From positions 327,721-391,720 of the forward strand of contig NZ_LSTV01000002.1 in the NCBI RefSeq assembly GCF_001644225.1: 64,000 nucleotides of DNA. The letters run 5' to 3'. A program made the position numbers and the translations under genes. The DNA comes from Microbacterium oleivorans (lineage in GTDB: Bacteria > Actinomycetota > Actinomycetes > Actinomycetales > Microbacteriaceae). The notes beneath the pieces were generated by a model, which searched no databases, had not been told where the DNA came from, and saw only the letters and a list, made by a program, of their open reading frames with translations. Shown piece after piece: positions 15,668 to 25,990 of the stretch. Each line of letters starts with the position of its first letter. The first letter of the stretch is position 1.

Positions 15668-16312
15668 TCAGCGCACGGTGGCGCGGATGACCCGCGTCGG
15701 CTCCGCGACGACACCGTCGCCGACGGGTTCGACCCGGACATCCGACAGCCGGAACTTCCGGATCGCCTTCTCCGCGGCGGAGATCTCGTTCGCTGCGTTG
15801 ACGCCCTTGAGCAGGATCAGCTCGCCGCCGCCCCGCACCAACGGCGCGGTGATCGGGATGAGGGTGCGGAACGCGCTCACGGCGCGGGCGGTCACCGCAT
15901 CCAACACCCGACCCTCGGTCCAGTCCTCGCCGCGTGCGCGGACGATCTCGACGTTGTCGAGCCCGAGCTCGTCCGTCTGCTCCGTCAGCCACGCGATACG
16001 GCGCTCCATCGGCTCGATGAGCACCCAACGGACGTCGGGACGTGCGATGGCGAGCACGAGTCCCGGCAGGCCAGCGCCGGAACCGATGTCACCGACGCGG
16101 GACCCGGCCGTGAACAGCGGCGCGGCGACAGCACTGTTGAGGATGTGCCGGGTCCAGATGCGGGGGAGTTCGAGCGGTCCGATGAGACCGCGCTCCTCGC
16201 CCTGGGCGATCAGCGCGTCGGTGAAGCGACGAGCGAGATCGACCCGATCGCCGAAGACGGATGCCGCGGCATCCGGTTCGTGCTCGGGTGTTTCACGTGA
16301 AACGTCAACCAC
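15668..16312 (-). CDS. rsmG: 16S rRNA (guanine-527-N7) methyltransferase RsmG
   Basis: RsmG (GidB) methylates G527 of 16S rRNA using SAM. The 214-residue protein carries the SAM-binding motif GSGAGLPGL near residue 76 and the family's EPMERR segment. I chose the GTG at 16312, which overlaps the end of khpB by 8 bp. Its first codons then encode VSRET, which is a parS site read in frame. A later start would lose only this tail, so the N-terminus is not fully certain. The gene lies in the conserved yidC-khpB-rsmG-parA-parB order. Confidence 0.93.
   Translation of the reverse strand: MVDVSRETPEHEPDAAASVFGDRVDLARRFTDALIAQGEERGLIGPLELPRIWTRHILNSAVAAPLFTAGSRVGDIGSGAGLPGLVLAIARPDVRWVLIEPMERRIAWLTEQTDELGLDNVEIVRARGEDWTEGRVLDAVTARAVSAFRTLIPITAPLVRGGGELILLKGVNAANEISAAEKAIRKFRLSDVRVEPVGDGVVAEPTRVIRATVR
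16289..16304. promoter_or_regulatory. parS site 5, inside rsmG
   Basis: TGTTTCACGTGAAACG carries the perfect 14-bp core. It lies within the first codons of rsmG, encoding Val-Ser-Arg-Glu-Thr, just after the khpB stop. Confidence 0.92.
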
Positions 16313-16808
16313 GGCGCAGAACGGTGTGGCGATCGGCACCCTCGCCGTAGGACTCCGACACCAGGCCGTGCTCCGCCGCGATGTCGTGCACGAGCTTGCG
16401 CTCGTAGCTGGACATCGGCGGCAGGGATGCCTGCGAGGCGCCGTCGTCGAGCCGCTCCAGCGCACGCTCCACGAGCTTCTGCAGCTGCGCGCGCCGTGCG
16501 TCGCGAGAACCGCCCACATCCAGGATGAGGCGTGAGAACCGCCCGGTCTTGGTCTGCACCGCGATGCGGGTCAGCTCCTGCAACGCCTGCACCGTCTCGG
16601 GGTCGGACAGCAGCGAGAGCGCGTCGGGCTGCTCGTTCTCGACGGACACGTAGGCGCGGCCGGCGCGCACGTCGAGCGTCAGGTCGCCGTCGATGTCCGC
16701 GATGTCGAGGATGCCCTCGACGAAGTCGGCGGCGATGTCGCCTTCCTGCTCGAGCTCGTCGACGGTGGGCACAGCGCGAGCGCCGGGGGTCTGGTCAGTG
16801 GTCGTCAT
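16305..16808 (-). CDS. khpB: RNA-binding protein KhpB (Jag), KH and R3H domains
   Basis: This 167-residue protein has an acidic N-terminus, a KH domain (residues about 35-95) and a C-terminal R3H domain with the diagnostic RxxxH-type segment (ERKLVHDIAAEHG). In other Gram-positives KhpB pairs with KhpA to bind RNA and influences cell division and elongation. The N-terminal Jag domain present in Firmicutes is missing, as is usual in actinobacteria. It is encoded 20 bp after yidC and overlaps rsmG, so it belongs to the yidC operon. Confidence 0.94.
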   Translation of the reverse strand: MTTTDQTPGARAVPTVDELEQEGDIAADFVEGILDIADIDGDLTLDVRAGRAYVSVENEQPDALSLLSDPETVQALQELTRIAVQTKTGRFSRLILDVGGSRDARRAQLQKLVERALERLDDGASQASLPPMSSYERKLVHDIAAEHGLVSESYGEGADRHTVLRRG

Positions 16809-16828
16809 GATCGATCCTTCGGTCCTCG

Positions 16829-17926
16829 TCAGGACGTGCCGTCCTGCTTGCCTTTCTGAGCCTGCTTCTTCGCGCGCTGCTTACTGACCGGCTGCTGGCG
16901 CTTGGGAGCTTGCGCCTTCGCGCGCTCGGCCTCCTCGAACAGGCGCTGCTGCTCGGCCTCGTACTTGGCGAGGGGGATGACCTTGCCGCTCGCGTCGAGC
17001 GCCTTACCCTTCTTCGCCAGCCGCTCCTCGCGCGCCTTGGCCGCCTCCGAGCCCGGGGTCGGGAGGTTCCGGATGACGACGAACTGCTGGACCATGGTCC
17101 AGATGTTCGAGGTGAACCAGTACATGACGACGCCGAGCGGGAAGAACACACCCGAGAAAATGAAGGCCAGCGGCAGGACGTACAGCATGATCCGCTGCAT
17201 CTGGTAGGCCTGGCCGGTCTTGGCCTCGGGGGAGAGGTTCTTGGAGATGATCTGCAGCTGCGTGAAGAACTGCGACAGGATCATCAGGATCACGAGGATC
17301 ACGAGGATCACGACGGTCGCCGTCTGATTCGTGTTGATCGCGTCGATCATGTTGACGTGCAGCGGTGCGACACCGAACAGCTCGGCGTTGTAGAACTCGC
17401 GCGTCAGCGTCGCGTTCAGCAGGCCGGTGCCACCCACACCCCACTCCGCGTGACGCTTCACTTCGCTGAGCGTGTAGAACATGCCGAGGAGGATCGGCAT
17501 CTGCACCAGCAGAGGCAGACAGCTCGACAGCGGCGTCGTACCGTGCTTCGTGTACATCGCCATGGTCTCGCGACTCATGGCCTCGCGCGACAGCTGGTCG
17601 CGCTTGCCCTTGTACCGCTCCTGGATCTTGCGCATCTCGGGCGCGAGCTCCATCATCTTGCGCTGGCTCTTGATCTGCCGCACGAACAGCGGGATGAGTG
17701 CGGCACGCACGACGATCACGAGCCCGATGATTGACAAAACCCAGGTCAGGCCGGCATCCGGTGCCAGTCCGATCGACGTGAAGATCCAGTGCCAGAAGAC
17801 GAGGATCGCCTCGACGACGAACTTGAACGGCCACAGGATGATGCTGAAGAAGTCAGGATCACCGGGTTCGGGTGTCGTCGGGTTCGGGAGCGGCGGGAGG
17901 GTCGCCGAGGCGAAGAGATCCATCAC
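16829..17926 (-). CDS. yidC: Membrane protein insertase YidC
   Basis: YidC inserts and folds membrane proteins, alone or with SecYEG. The 365-residue protein has about five transmembrane segments. The conserved hydrophilic-groove Arg is expected in TM1 near VVRAALIPLFVRQ, and PLLVQMPILLGMFY forms the next family helix. The C-terminal tail is long and Lys/Gln-rich (KRQQPVSKQRAKKQ), a ribosome-binding feature. It has no large periplasmic domain, as expected outside proteobacteria. The gene sits between yidD and khpB in the rpmH operon. Confidence 0.96.
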   Translation of the reverse strand: MMDLFASATLPPLPNPTTPEPGDPDFFSIILWPFKFVVEAILVFWHWIFTSIGLAPDAGLTWVLSIIGLVIVVRAALIPLFVRQIKSQRKMMELAPEMRKIQERYKGKRDQLSREAMSRETMAMYTKHGTTPLSSCLPLLVQMPILLGMFYTLSEVKRHAEWGVGGTGLLNATLTREFYNAELFGVAPLHVNMIDAINTNQTATVVILVILVILMILSQFFTQLQIISKNLSPEAKTGQAYQMQRIMLYVLPLAFIFSGVFFPLGVVMYWFTSNIWTMVQQFVVIRNLPTPGSEAAKAREERLAKKGKALDASGKVIPLAKYEAEQQRLFEEAERAKAQAPKRQQPVSKQRAKKQAQKGKQDGTS

Positions 17927-17929
17927 GGA

Positions 17930-18286
17930 TCAATCCTTTCTGAGGGGCACGACGAAGCCGTGCGAAGTCAGGTCGTGCCGGAAGTGCGTGTGAGCGGGGA
18001 CGTCGTCGATGCCGCCCGCGGCCCACGGGTGGCATCTCGCGAGACGGGCCGCCGCGAGCGCCGAGCCCTTGAGGACCCCGTGCTGCTGCACGGCGCCCAG
18101 CGCATAGGCCGAACACGAGGGATAGTACTTGCACACGTCGCCGTACAGCTGGGAGACGGTCGCCCGATAGCCGTGCAGCAGGGCGATCACCGCGTTGCGG
18201 GGGAGCAGCGTGATCGTCGCCGGCAGGGTCGCGGCATCCATCACCGCCGTCCCGCGGGTGTACGAGGGAAGAGGCGCCGAGCTCAT
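17930..18286 (-). CDS. yidD: Membrane protein insertion efficiency factor YidD
   Basis: This small YidD-family protein helps YidC-dependent insertion. Of its 118 residues, the core carries the family signature: CKYYPSCSAYA, then a GxxxG-type GAVQQHG turn, then RCHPW followed by GGIDDVP. An N-terminal extension of about 25 residues precedes the amphipathic helix; an internal ATG near residue 16 is an alternative start. It overlaps rnpA by 4 bp and is 3 bp from yidC, so the three genes are tightly coupled. Confidence 0.92.
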   Translation of the reverse strand: MSSAPLPSYTRGTAVMDAATLPATITLLPRNAVIALLHGYRATVSQLYGDVCKYYPSCSAYALGAVQQHGVLKGSALAAARLARCHPWAAGGIDDVPAHTHFRHDLTSHGFVVPLRKD

Positions 18287-18621
18287 ACGGCCGCCTTCCG
18301 TTCGAGGCAGCGGATGACCTCGGCGCGCAGGGTCGCGAAGTCGACGGATGCCGCAGCCGGCAACGCGCGGATGACCACATCGGCCCCCGGCCGGACTTCC
18401 GGCAGAGCCTCTGCGCAGATCGCCTTGAGCCGGCGACGCACCGTATTGCGCACGACAGCGCCCCCCACCTGCTTGCTCACGATGAAGCCGAAGCGTGGGG
18501 GGCGCTGTTCAGACGTGCTGACCACGTGGGCCACGGTGTGTGCCGCCGGACAGCGGGAACCTCCGCGGACGACGGAACGGTAGTCCGCCCCGCGGGTGAT
18601 GCGGTTCCCGCGCGCCAGCAC
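18283..18621 (-). CDS. rnpA: Ribonuclease P protein component
   Basis: This is the basic protein subunit of RNase P, which supports the catalytic RNA in 5' maturation of tRNAs. The 112 residues contain the hallmark RNxxRR motif (VVRNTVRRRLK) and a preceding FIVSKQVGGAVVRN segment. It starts with GTG at 18621, 9 bp after the rpmH stop. The rpmH-rnpA-yidD-yidC order is nearly universal. Confidence 0.95.
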   Translation of the reverse strand: MLARGNRITRGADYRSVVRGGSRCPAAHTVAHVVSTSEQRPPRFGFIVSKQVGGAVVRNTVRRRLKAICAEALPEVRPGADVVIRALPAAASVDFATLRAEVIRCLERKAAV

Positions 18622-18630
18622 CGCGTGGTG

Positions 18631-18768
18631 TCAGGCCGAGAGCTCGGTGCGCCCCTTGGAGCGGCGAGCCGAGAGGATGGCGCGGCCGGCGCGGGTGCGC
18701 ATACGGGCGCGGAAGCCGTGCTTCTTGGCGCGGCGGCGGTTGTTGGGCTGGAACGTGCGCTTGCTCAT
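18631..18768 (-). CDS. rpmH: 50S ribosomal protein L34
   Basis: This 45-residue, very basic ribosomal protein begins [20 protein letters not shown] and ends KGRTELSA, the standard actinobacterial L34. It forms part of the large ribosomal subunit. It is the first gene of the minus-strand rpmH-rnpA-yidD-yidC-khpB-rsmG operon and diverges from dnaA. AGTGATCTTC before the ATG gives only a modest ribosome site. Confidence 0.97.
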   Translation of the reverse strand: MSKRTFQPNNRRRAKKHGFRARMRTRAGRAILSARRSKGRTELSA

Positions 18769-18865
18769 GAAGATCACTCCGGATGGGCGGGGTCACCCGA
18801 ACGCTCGAGACCGGGGACACAGGTACATGGGGGACTCGCGCCGAGAGGCACAAGTCAACCGACCT

Positions 18866-18894
18866 AGGATACGTCGAGATTCCTGAGATCCCAA
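18866..18894 (-). promoter_or_regulatory. Probable rpmH promoter
   Basis: On the minus strand TTGGGA (18889-18894), a 17-bp spacer and TATCCT (18866-18871) form a vegetative promoter about 100 bp before rpmH. Confidence 0.5.
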
Positions 18895-18914
18895 ACCGGG
18901 ACGCCGACCGGCCA

Positions 18915-19058
18915 TTATCCACCGACGCCCGAACGCTGCTGGCGACGACACGCGGGCCGGTTCTACAGTGGGTTTTGCCTTGCGGAGCGCCGATGACTAG
19001 CGTGATCCGGATACTTATCCACAGGTTGTGCACAGTACCGTGCACACCATTGTCCACA
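18915..19058 (+). promoter_or_regulatory. dnaA promoter region with four DnaA-box-like sites
   Basis: TTATCCACC (18915-18923), the consensus TTATCCACA (19015-19023), TTGTGCACA (19026-19034) and TTGTCCACA (19050-19058) precede dnaA. A candidate promoter is TTGCCT (18975-18980), 17 bp, TAGCGT (18998-19003). The boxes just downstream would allow DnaA to repress its own gene. The rest of the 303-bp rpmH-dnaA gap shows nothing further. Confidence 0.7.
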
Positions 19059-19071
19059 CCCCGGGAGGGTC

Positions 19072-20496
19072 ATGTCCGAGCACGAACTTCCAGATGTCCC
19101 CGTCTGGAGCGCCGTGCTCGACGTGCTGGCGAACGACGACCGCGTCACGCCGCAGCTGCACGGCTTCGTGAACCTCGCCGTCGCCCAGGGGGTGATGAGC
19201 GGAACGCTCTACCTCGACGTCCCCAACGACCTCACCGCCGGCCAGTTCAACAAGCGCCTGCGCGGACCCATCATGGAGGCCCTCGCGCAGGTCGACGCCG
19301 AACCGTCGGCGAGCACGTTCCGCGTCGTCGTGAACCCCGAGCTCGGTGACGCCCACCTCACCGCGCCGGTCCCGGTCCAGTCGGCCCTCGCGCCGACCCC
19401 GTCGGCACCGACCCGGCCGAACGCCGAGGACTACAGCGAGCAGACGGCGCCGGCATCCCGCAACGACACCCGCCTCAACCCGAAGTACACGTTCGACAAC
19501 TTCGTCATCGGCCAGTCCAACCGTTTCGCGCACGCGGCGGCGGTCGCCGTCGCCGAGGCGCCGGCCAAGGCGTACAACCCGCTGTTCATCTACGGCGACT
19601 CGGGGCTGGGGAAGACCCACCTCCTGCACGCGATCGGCGATTACGCGATCAACCTCTACACCGGCATCAAGGTCCGGTACGTCTCGAGTGAGGAGTTCAC
19701 GAACGACTTCATCAACTCGATCGTGAACAACCGCGCATCCGCGTTCCAGGCCCGGTACCGCGACGTCGACATCCTCCTCATCGACGACATCCAGTTCCTG
19801 CAGGGTCGCGCCGAGACGCAGGAGGCGTTCTTCCACACCTTCAATCAGCTGCACGACCACGACAAGCAGGTCGTGATCACGAGCGATGTGCCGCCCCGTC
19901 ACCTCACCGGGTTCGAGGACCGGATGCGGAGCCGCTTCGAGTGGGGTCTCATCACGGACGTGCAGGCGCCCGACCTCGAGACGCGTATCGCGATCCTGCG
20001 CAAGAAGGCGCAGTCCGAGCGCCTGCAGGTGCCCGACGACGTGCTGGAGTACATCGCCACGAAGGTGTCGAGCAACATCCGCGAACTCGAGGGCGCCCTC
20101 ATCCGGGTGTCCGCGTTCGCGAGCCTGAACCGCTCGAACCTCGACATCTCGCTCGCGCAGACGGTGCTCCGCGACATCGTCGACCAGGACGACGCGAACA
20201 TCATCTCGCCGACCGACATCATCTCGGCCACGGCCCAGTACTTCCGCCTCACGGTCGACGACCTGTACGGCTCGAGCCGCTCGCAGTCGGTCGCCACGGC
20301 TCGGCAGATCGCCATGTATCTGTGCCGCGAGCGCACGAGCCTGTCGCTGCCGAAAATCGGTCAGCTGTTCGGCAACCGCGACCACACCACGGTGATGTAC
20401 GCGTACAAGAAGATCAGCGAGCTCATGAAGGAGCGCCGCTCGATCTACAACCAGGTGTCCGAGATCACCTCGCAGCTCGGCCGTTCCTCGCGCTGA
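19072..20496 (+). CDS. dnaA: Chromosomal replication initiator DnaA
   Basis: DnaA binds DnaA boxes at oriC and melts the origin with ATP. The 474-residue protein has an N-terminal DnaB/self-interaction domain (1-90), a linker of about 45 residues, the AAA+ domain with Walker A GDSGLGKT (175-182) and Walker B LLIDD (235-239), and the C-terminal DNA-binding signature [21 protein letters not shown] before the ATG is a strong ribosome site. The linker is short for actinobacteria (Streptomyces DnaA is far longer). It sits between its own DnaA-box-rich promoter and oriC. Confidence 0.98.
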   Translation: MSEHELPDVPVWSAVLDVLANDDRVTPQLHGFVNLAVAQGVMSGTLYLDVPNDLTAGQFNKRLRGPIMEALAQVDAEPSASTFRVVVNPELGDAHLTAPVPVQSALAPTPSAPTRPNAEDYSEQTAPASRNDTRLNPKYTFDNFVIGQSNRFAHAAAVAVAEAPAKAYNPLFIYGDSGLGKTHLLHAIGDYAINLYTGIKVRYVSSEEFTNDFINSIVNNRASAFQARYRDVDILLIDDIQFLQGRAETQEAFFHTFNQLHDHDKQVVITSDVPPRHLTGFEDRMRSRFEWGLITDVQAPDLETRIAILRKKAQSERLQVPDDVLEYIATKVSSNIRELEGALIRVSAFASLNRSNLDISLAQTVLRDIVDQDDANIISPTDIISATAQYFRLTVDDLYGSSRSQSVATARQIAMYLCRERTSLSLPKIGQLFGNRDHTTVMYAYKKISELMKERRSIYNQVSEITSQLGRSSR

Positions 20497-20497
20497 C

Positions 20498-20523
20498 GGC
20501 CCCACACGCCCGGGTGTGCGGCC
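20498..20523 (+). terminator. dnaA terminator hairpin
   Basis: GGCC plus CACAC (20498-20507) pairs with GTGTG plus GGCC (20514-20523) with one internal C:C mismatch, starting two bases after the dnaA stop. Confidence 0.65.
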
Positions 20524-20880
20524 GTACTTGACATGTGCGCGGCCGGACCACCAAAATGCCGTTTCCCACAGTGTGGAAAGCCTGTGGATAACTGTGCGTC
20601 ACAGGCCGTCGGATGTGAACGAACGGCGACAGCCTGTGGATGAACGGATGACACGCATCGATTCCTCGTCGCCGGACTCACGCGTCTTTCCGCAGCCCGT
20701 GCACAAGTTACACGGATGTGGTTCCGGCTCGGTGACAGGGATCCACCGACTTATCCACAGTTTCCACAGCTGTTAACAAGAAGACAGAGAACTATCTAAT
20801 GGAAGCCCGATCCGATCACACCCACGGGGTGCGGGCCGGTCGCAGCGAGCTCGGTAGAGCGGCTTCCGGAGCGTCCTGTC
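20524..20880. other. oriC: Chromosomal origin of replication oriC
   Basis: The dnaA-dnaN gap holds two consensus DnaA boxes (TGTGGATAA 20583-20591; TTATCCACA 20751-20759) and close variants at 20562-20570, 20572-20580, 20635-20643 and 20760-20768. A 30-bp stretch at 20771-20800 is about one-third GC, in sharp contrast to the surroundings, and is a good candidate unwinding element beside the rightmost boxes. Location and content match actinobacterial oriC. Exact functional limits are not determined. Confidence 0.9.
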
Positions 20881-20888
20881 GTGGGCAC

Positions 20889-20894
20889 TAGCAT
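20889..20894 (+). promoter_or_regulatory. dnaN -10 box
   Basis: TAGCAT lies 33 bp before the dnaN GTG; no clear -35 box is seen. AAGGGAGC just before the start is the ribosome site. Confidence 0.45.
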
Positions 20895-20927
20895 GAGAGG
20901 GCCCATCTCGCCGTCAAGGGAGCATCA

Positions 20928-22070
20928 GTGAAGTTCCACGTCAACCGCGATGTATTCAGCGAAGCCGTGTCGTTCGTCGTGAAACTGCTCCCGCAGCGGA
21001 ACCCGCAGCCGATCCTCGCGGGTGTGCTCATCGAAGCCGGCGACGACGGTCTGTCGCTCGCCGCGTTCGACTACGAGGCATCCGCCCGCACCCGCATCGA
21101 GGCGACGGTCGACGAGCCGGGTACGATCCTCGTCCACGGCCGACTGCTGTCCGAGATCGCGAGCCGTCTGCCGAACGCACCGATCCAGATCACGCAGGAT
21201 GCCGACGGTGAGATCCTCCTGACGTGCGGTTCCGCGCGGTTCACCCTCGCGGCGATGCCCGTCGCCGAGTACCCCGCGATCCCCGAGGTCTCGGGCGACT
21301 CGGGCCTCGTCCCGGGCGACGACTTCTCAACCGCGATCGCGCAGGTCGCGTTCGCAGCCTCCCGCGATGACGTCACCCCGGTCCTGACGGGTGTGCAGCT
21401 CGAGGTGACCGGCAACGAGCTCAGCCTCGTCGCCACCGACCGCTACCGCGTCGCGCTGCGCGAGATCAACTTCGACAGCGGCGCCGTCGCCCGCGAGGAG
21501 GCGACGACCGCGCTCGTCCCCGCGCGCACGCTGACCGAGGTCGGGAAGACCTTCGCGCACTCCGGCGACATCCAGGTGTCGTTCTCCGGCTCGGGCGACC
21601 GCGAGATCATCGCGTTCACGGCGGGCAACAAGACCGTGACCTCCCTGCTCATCAAGGGCAACTTCCCCCCGGTCCGGCGGCTTTTCCCCGCGCAGACCGA
21701 GCACTATGCGGTCGTCAACACGGCGGAGCTCGCCGAGGCCGTCCGCCGCGTCTCGCTCGTGCTCGACCGGTCGGCGCCGCTGCGATTCACGTTCTCGGAC
21801 GAGGGTGTGTCGATGGATGCCGCGGGCACCGAGCAGGCCCGCGCCACCGAGTCGGTCGACGCGACGCTCGCCGGCGACGAGGTGACCCTCGGACTCAACC
21901 CGCAGTACCTGCTCGAGGCGCTCGGCGCCGTGAAGAGCGAGTTCACGCGCATCACGTTCACCTCGAGCGAGAACGCCAACAAGCTGAGCCCGGTCCTCAT
22001 CACGCCGCAGACCTCGGGCACGCCCGAGAGCTTCAAGTACCTGCTGCAGCCGAACCTCCTGCTGCGCTGA
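20928..22070 (+). CDS. dnaN: DNA polymerase III beta sliding clamp
   Basis: This 380-residue sliding clamp of the replicase tethers polymerase to DNA as a ring-shaped dimer of three-domain subunits. The family's opening MKFHVNRDVFSEAVSFV and the LLPQRNPQPILAGVL segment are clear, as is the C-terminal LLQPNLLLR, a variant of the usual MPMRL ending. Length is normal. GTG start with AAGGGAGC upstream. It follows oriC and precedes recF, as in most actinobacteria. Confidence 0.97.
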   Translation: MKFHVNRDVFSEAVSFVVKLLPQRNPQPILAGVLIEAGDDGLSLAAFDYEASARTRIEATVDEPGTILVHGRLLSEIASRLPNAPIQITQDADGEILLTCGSARFTLAAMPVAEYPAIPEVSGDSGLVPGDDFSTAIAQVAFAASRDDVTPVLTGVQLEVTGNELSLVATDRYRVALREINFDSGAVAREEATTALVPARTLTEVGKTFAHSGDIQVSFSGSGDREIIAFTAGNKTVTSLLIKGNFPPVRRLFPAQTEHYAVVNTAELAEAVRRVSLVLDRSAPLRFTFSDEGVSMDAAGTEQARATESVDATLAGDEVTLGLNPQYLLEALGAVKSEFTRITFTSSENANKLSPVLITPQTSGTPESFKYLLQPNLLLR

Positions 22071-22125
22071 CCCCCGGCGTCCGTCCACATCGAGGCGTGT
22101 CGGAGCCTCGAGGGAGGGTGATCTG

Positions 22126-23292
22126 GTGATCGTGGAGCACCTGAGTCTCGTCGACTTCCGCAACTACGCGGCGGCCGACGTGAGTCTGGCCGCCGGTCCG
22201 AACGTGTTCGTCGGCCGCAACGGCCAGGGCAAGACCAATCTCGCCGAGGCGATCGGCTACTTCGCGACGCTGGGTTCGCACCGGGTGTCGCAGGATGCGC
22301 CGATGGTCCGGTACGGGGCGGATGCCGCCTTCGTCCGCGCCCGGCTCGGGTACGGCGACCGCCGCATCCAACTCGAGGCGCAGCTGAACCGGTCCGGCTC
22401 CAACAAGGCGCGCGTCAACGGTTCGCCGGTGCGCACCTCGGAGCTCCCGCGGTACGCGCAAGTTGTGCTCTTCGCCCCCGAGGACCTGCAGATCGTGCGC
22501 GGCGACCCGTCCGCGCGACGCCGGTTCGCCGATCAGCTCCTCGTGCAGCGCGCACCCCGCATGTCGGGCGTGCTCGGCGACTACGACCGCGTGCTCAAGC
22601 AGCGCACGGCTCTGCTGAAGTCGGCGCGGGCTCGGGGACTGAAGGCCGAGCAGCTCACGACGCTCGACGTCTGGGACGACAAACTCATCTCGCTCGGCAC
22701 CGAGATCATCCTGGCCCGCCTGCGCCTGGCCGAGGATCTCGCGCAGCCGATGCGTGACGCGTACGAGGCCATCGCCGGCGCCGACCACGACCCGCAGCTC
22801 GAATGGGTGCTCACGGTCGAGGGGTCCGACCCGGAGGACGACGCCGCACCCGTCGCGAAGACGGGTTCCGCCGTCGGGTCCGACGCGGTCGCGGCATCCT
22901 TCCGCGCCGGACTGGCGGCGAAGCGGTCCCAGGAACTCGAGCGCGGGGTGACCCTCGTCGGACCGCACCGCGACGACCTCCTCCTGCGCCTGCGCGGACT
23001 TCCCGTGAAGGGGTACGCCTCGCACGGCGAGTCCTGGTCGACGGCGCTGTCGCTGCGGTTGTCGTCGGCGCAGCTGCTGCGCGACCAGTTGCGCCTCGGC
23101 GACCCGATCGTCATCCTCGACGACGTCTTCGCCGAGCTCGACGCCGACCGTCGCGCCCGTCTGGCGGGCGTCGTCGCCGATTTCGAGCAGGTCATCGTCA
23201 CGGCGGCGGTCGAGGGCGACGTCCCGGCGTCGCTCCGGGTCCGGACCGTCCGCGTCGAGGCGGGCACGATCGTGACGGATGCCGATGTCTGA
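22126..23292 (+). CDS. recF: DNA replication/repair protein RecF
   Basis: RecF is an SMC-like ATPase that helps load RecA at gaps, with RecO and RecR. The 388-residue protein has Walker A GRNGQGKTN near residues 30-38, a signature region near SWSTALSLRL, and Walker B VILDDVFAELD near residue 327. The start is GTG at 22126 behind GAGGGAGGGTG. The next gene overlaps its 3' end. A small hairpin (22091-22110) lies in the 55-bp gap after dnaN. Confidence 0.96.
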   Translation: MIVEHLSLVDFRNYAAADVSLAAGPNVFVGRNGQGKTNLAEAIGYFATLGSHRVSQDAPMVRYGADAAFVRARLGYGDRRIQLEAQLNRSGSNKARVNGSPVRTSELPRYAQVVLFAPEDLQIVRGDPSARRRFADQLLVQRAPRMSGVLGDYDRVLKQRTALLKSARARGLKAEQLTTLDVWDDKLISLGTEIILARLRLAEDLAQPMRDAYEAIAGADHDPQLEWVLTVEGSDPEDDAAPVAKTGSAVGSDAVAASFRAGLAAKRSQELERGVTLVGPHRDDLLLRLRGLPVKGYASHGESWSTALSLRLSSAQLLRDQLRLGDPIVILDDVFAELDADRRARLAGVVADFEQVIVTAAVEGDVPASLRVRTVRVEAGTIVTDADV

Positions 23293-23773
23293 CACCACCG
23301 GCATCCCCGAAACGGTCGCGACCTACCTCCGGCTGCGCGGACTCGAGCCGTCGGCCGCGAAGAAGCGCCGCCGCAAGCGGCGGAACGACGACGACGAGAA
23401 CCAGCCGTTCACCCCGGGTCGCGATCCCAAGGGTGTCGGCGACCTGCTGGCCGACCTCACCCGGCAGTCGGGGTGGGACGCGCAGCTCGCGAAGGAGGAC
23501 CTCGTGCTGCAGTGGGCCGAGGTCGCCGGCGAGGAGACGGCGCGCCACGCGGATCCCGTGGCTCTCAGCGACGGCGTGCTCACCGTCCAGTGCGATTCGA
23601 CGGCATGGGCGAAGAACCTCCACCTGATGCGCGCGACGATCGTCACCGAGCTGATCCGGCGGTTCCCGGAGGCCGGCGTCGAGTCCGTGCGTTTCGTGGG
23701 GCCGGACGTCCCCTCCTGGAAATGGGGCCCCAGAGCCGTTCCAGGGCGGGGTCCACGCGATACCTACGGCTGA
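23285..23773 (+). CDS. DUF721 / DciA-like protein
   Basis: This 162-residue protein begins inside the end of recF (8-bp overlap); an in-frame ATG 6 bp earlier is equally possible. It has a basic linker (KKRRRKRR) near residue 30 and a C-terminal DUF721 domain with the WAEVAGEETARHADPVALSDG segment. In bacteria lacking DnaC/DnaI, DUF721 (DciA) proteins act with the replicative helicase DnaB; mycobacterial DciA is the studied actinobacterial case. Location between recF and gyrB is the standard one. Helicase-related function is therefore inferred from family and context. Confidence 0.88.
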   Translation: MSDTTGIPETVATYLRLRGLEPSAAKKRRRKRRNDDDENQPFTPGRDPKGVGDLLADLTRQSGWDAQLAKEDLVLQWAEVAGEETARHADPVALSDGVLTVQCDSTAWAKNLHLMRATIVTELIRRFPEAGVESVRFVGPDVPSWKWGPRAVPGRGPRDTYG

Positions 23774-23896
23774 CCGACGTCCCGGAGGCTTCGGAAAGGT
23801 TTCGTGCCGCCACAGCGGCGTTCAGCCGCGTAGCGAGGGCGTGAGGCACTAGACTGGGATCAAGCCCAGACGATGGATGTGGAGCGCGCGAAACCG

Positions 23897-25939
<2,043 letters not shown>

Positions 25940-25990
25940 GTCCACCGCATCCGCCCCGGCACTCCGACGACGAACGAAGACTGAGAGAAC

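Noticed and set aside
16305..16519. Extending rsmG upstream to 16519
   Set aside because: The extra residues overlap khpB and read as Ser/Arg-rich shadow sequence. The GTG at 16312 gives a normal RsmG length.
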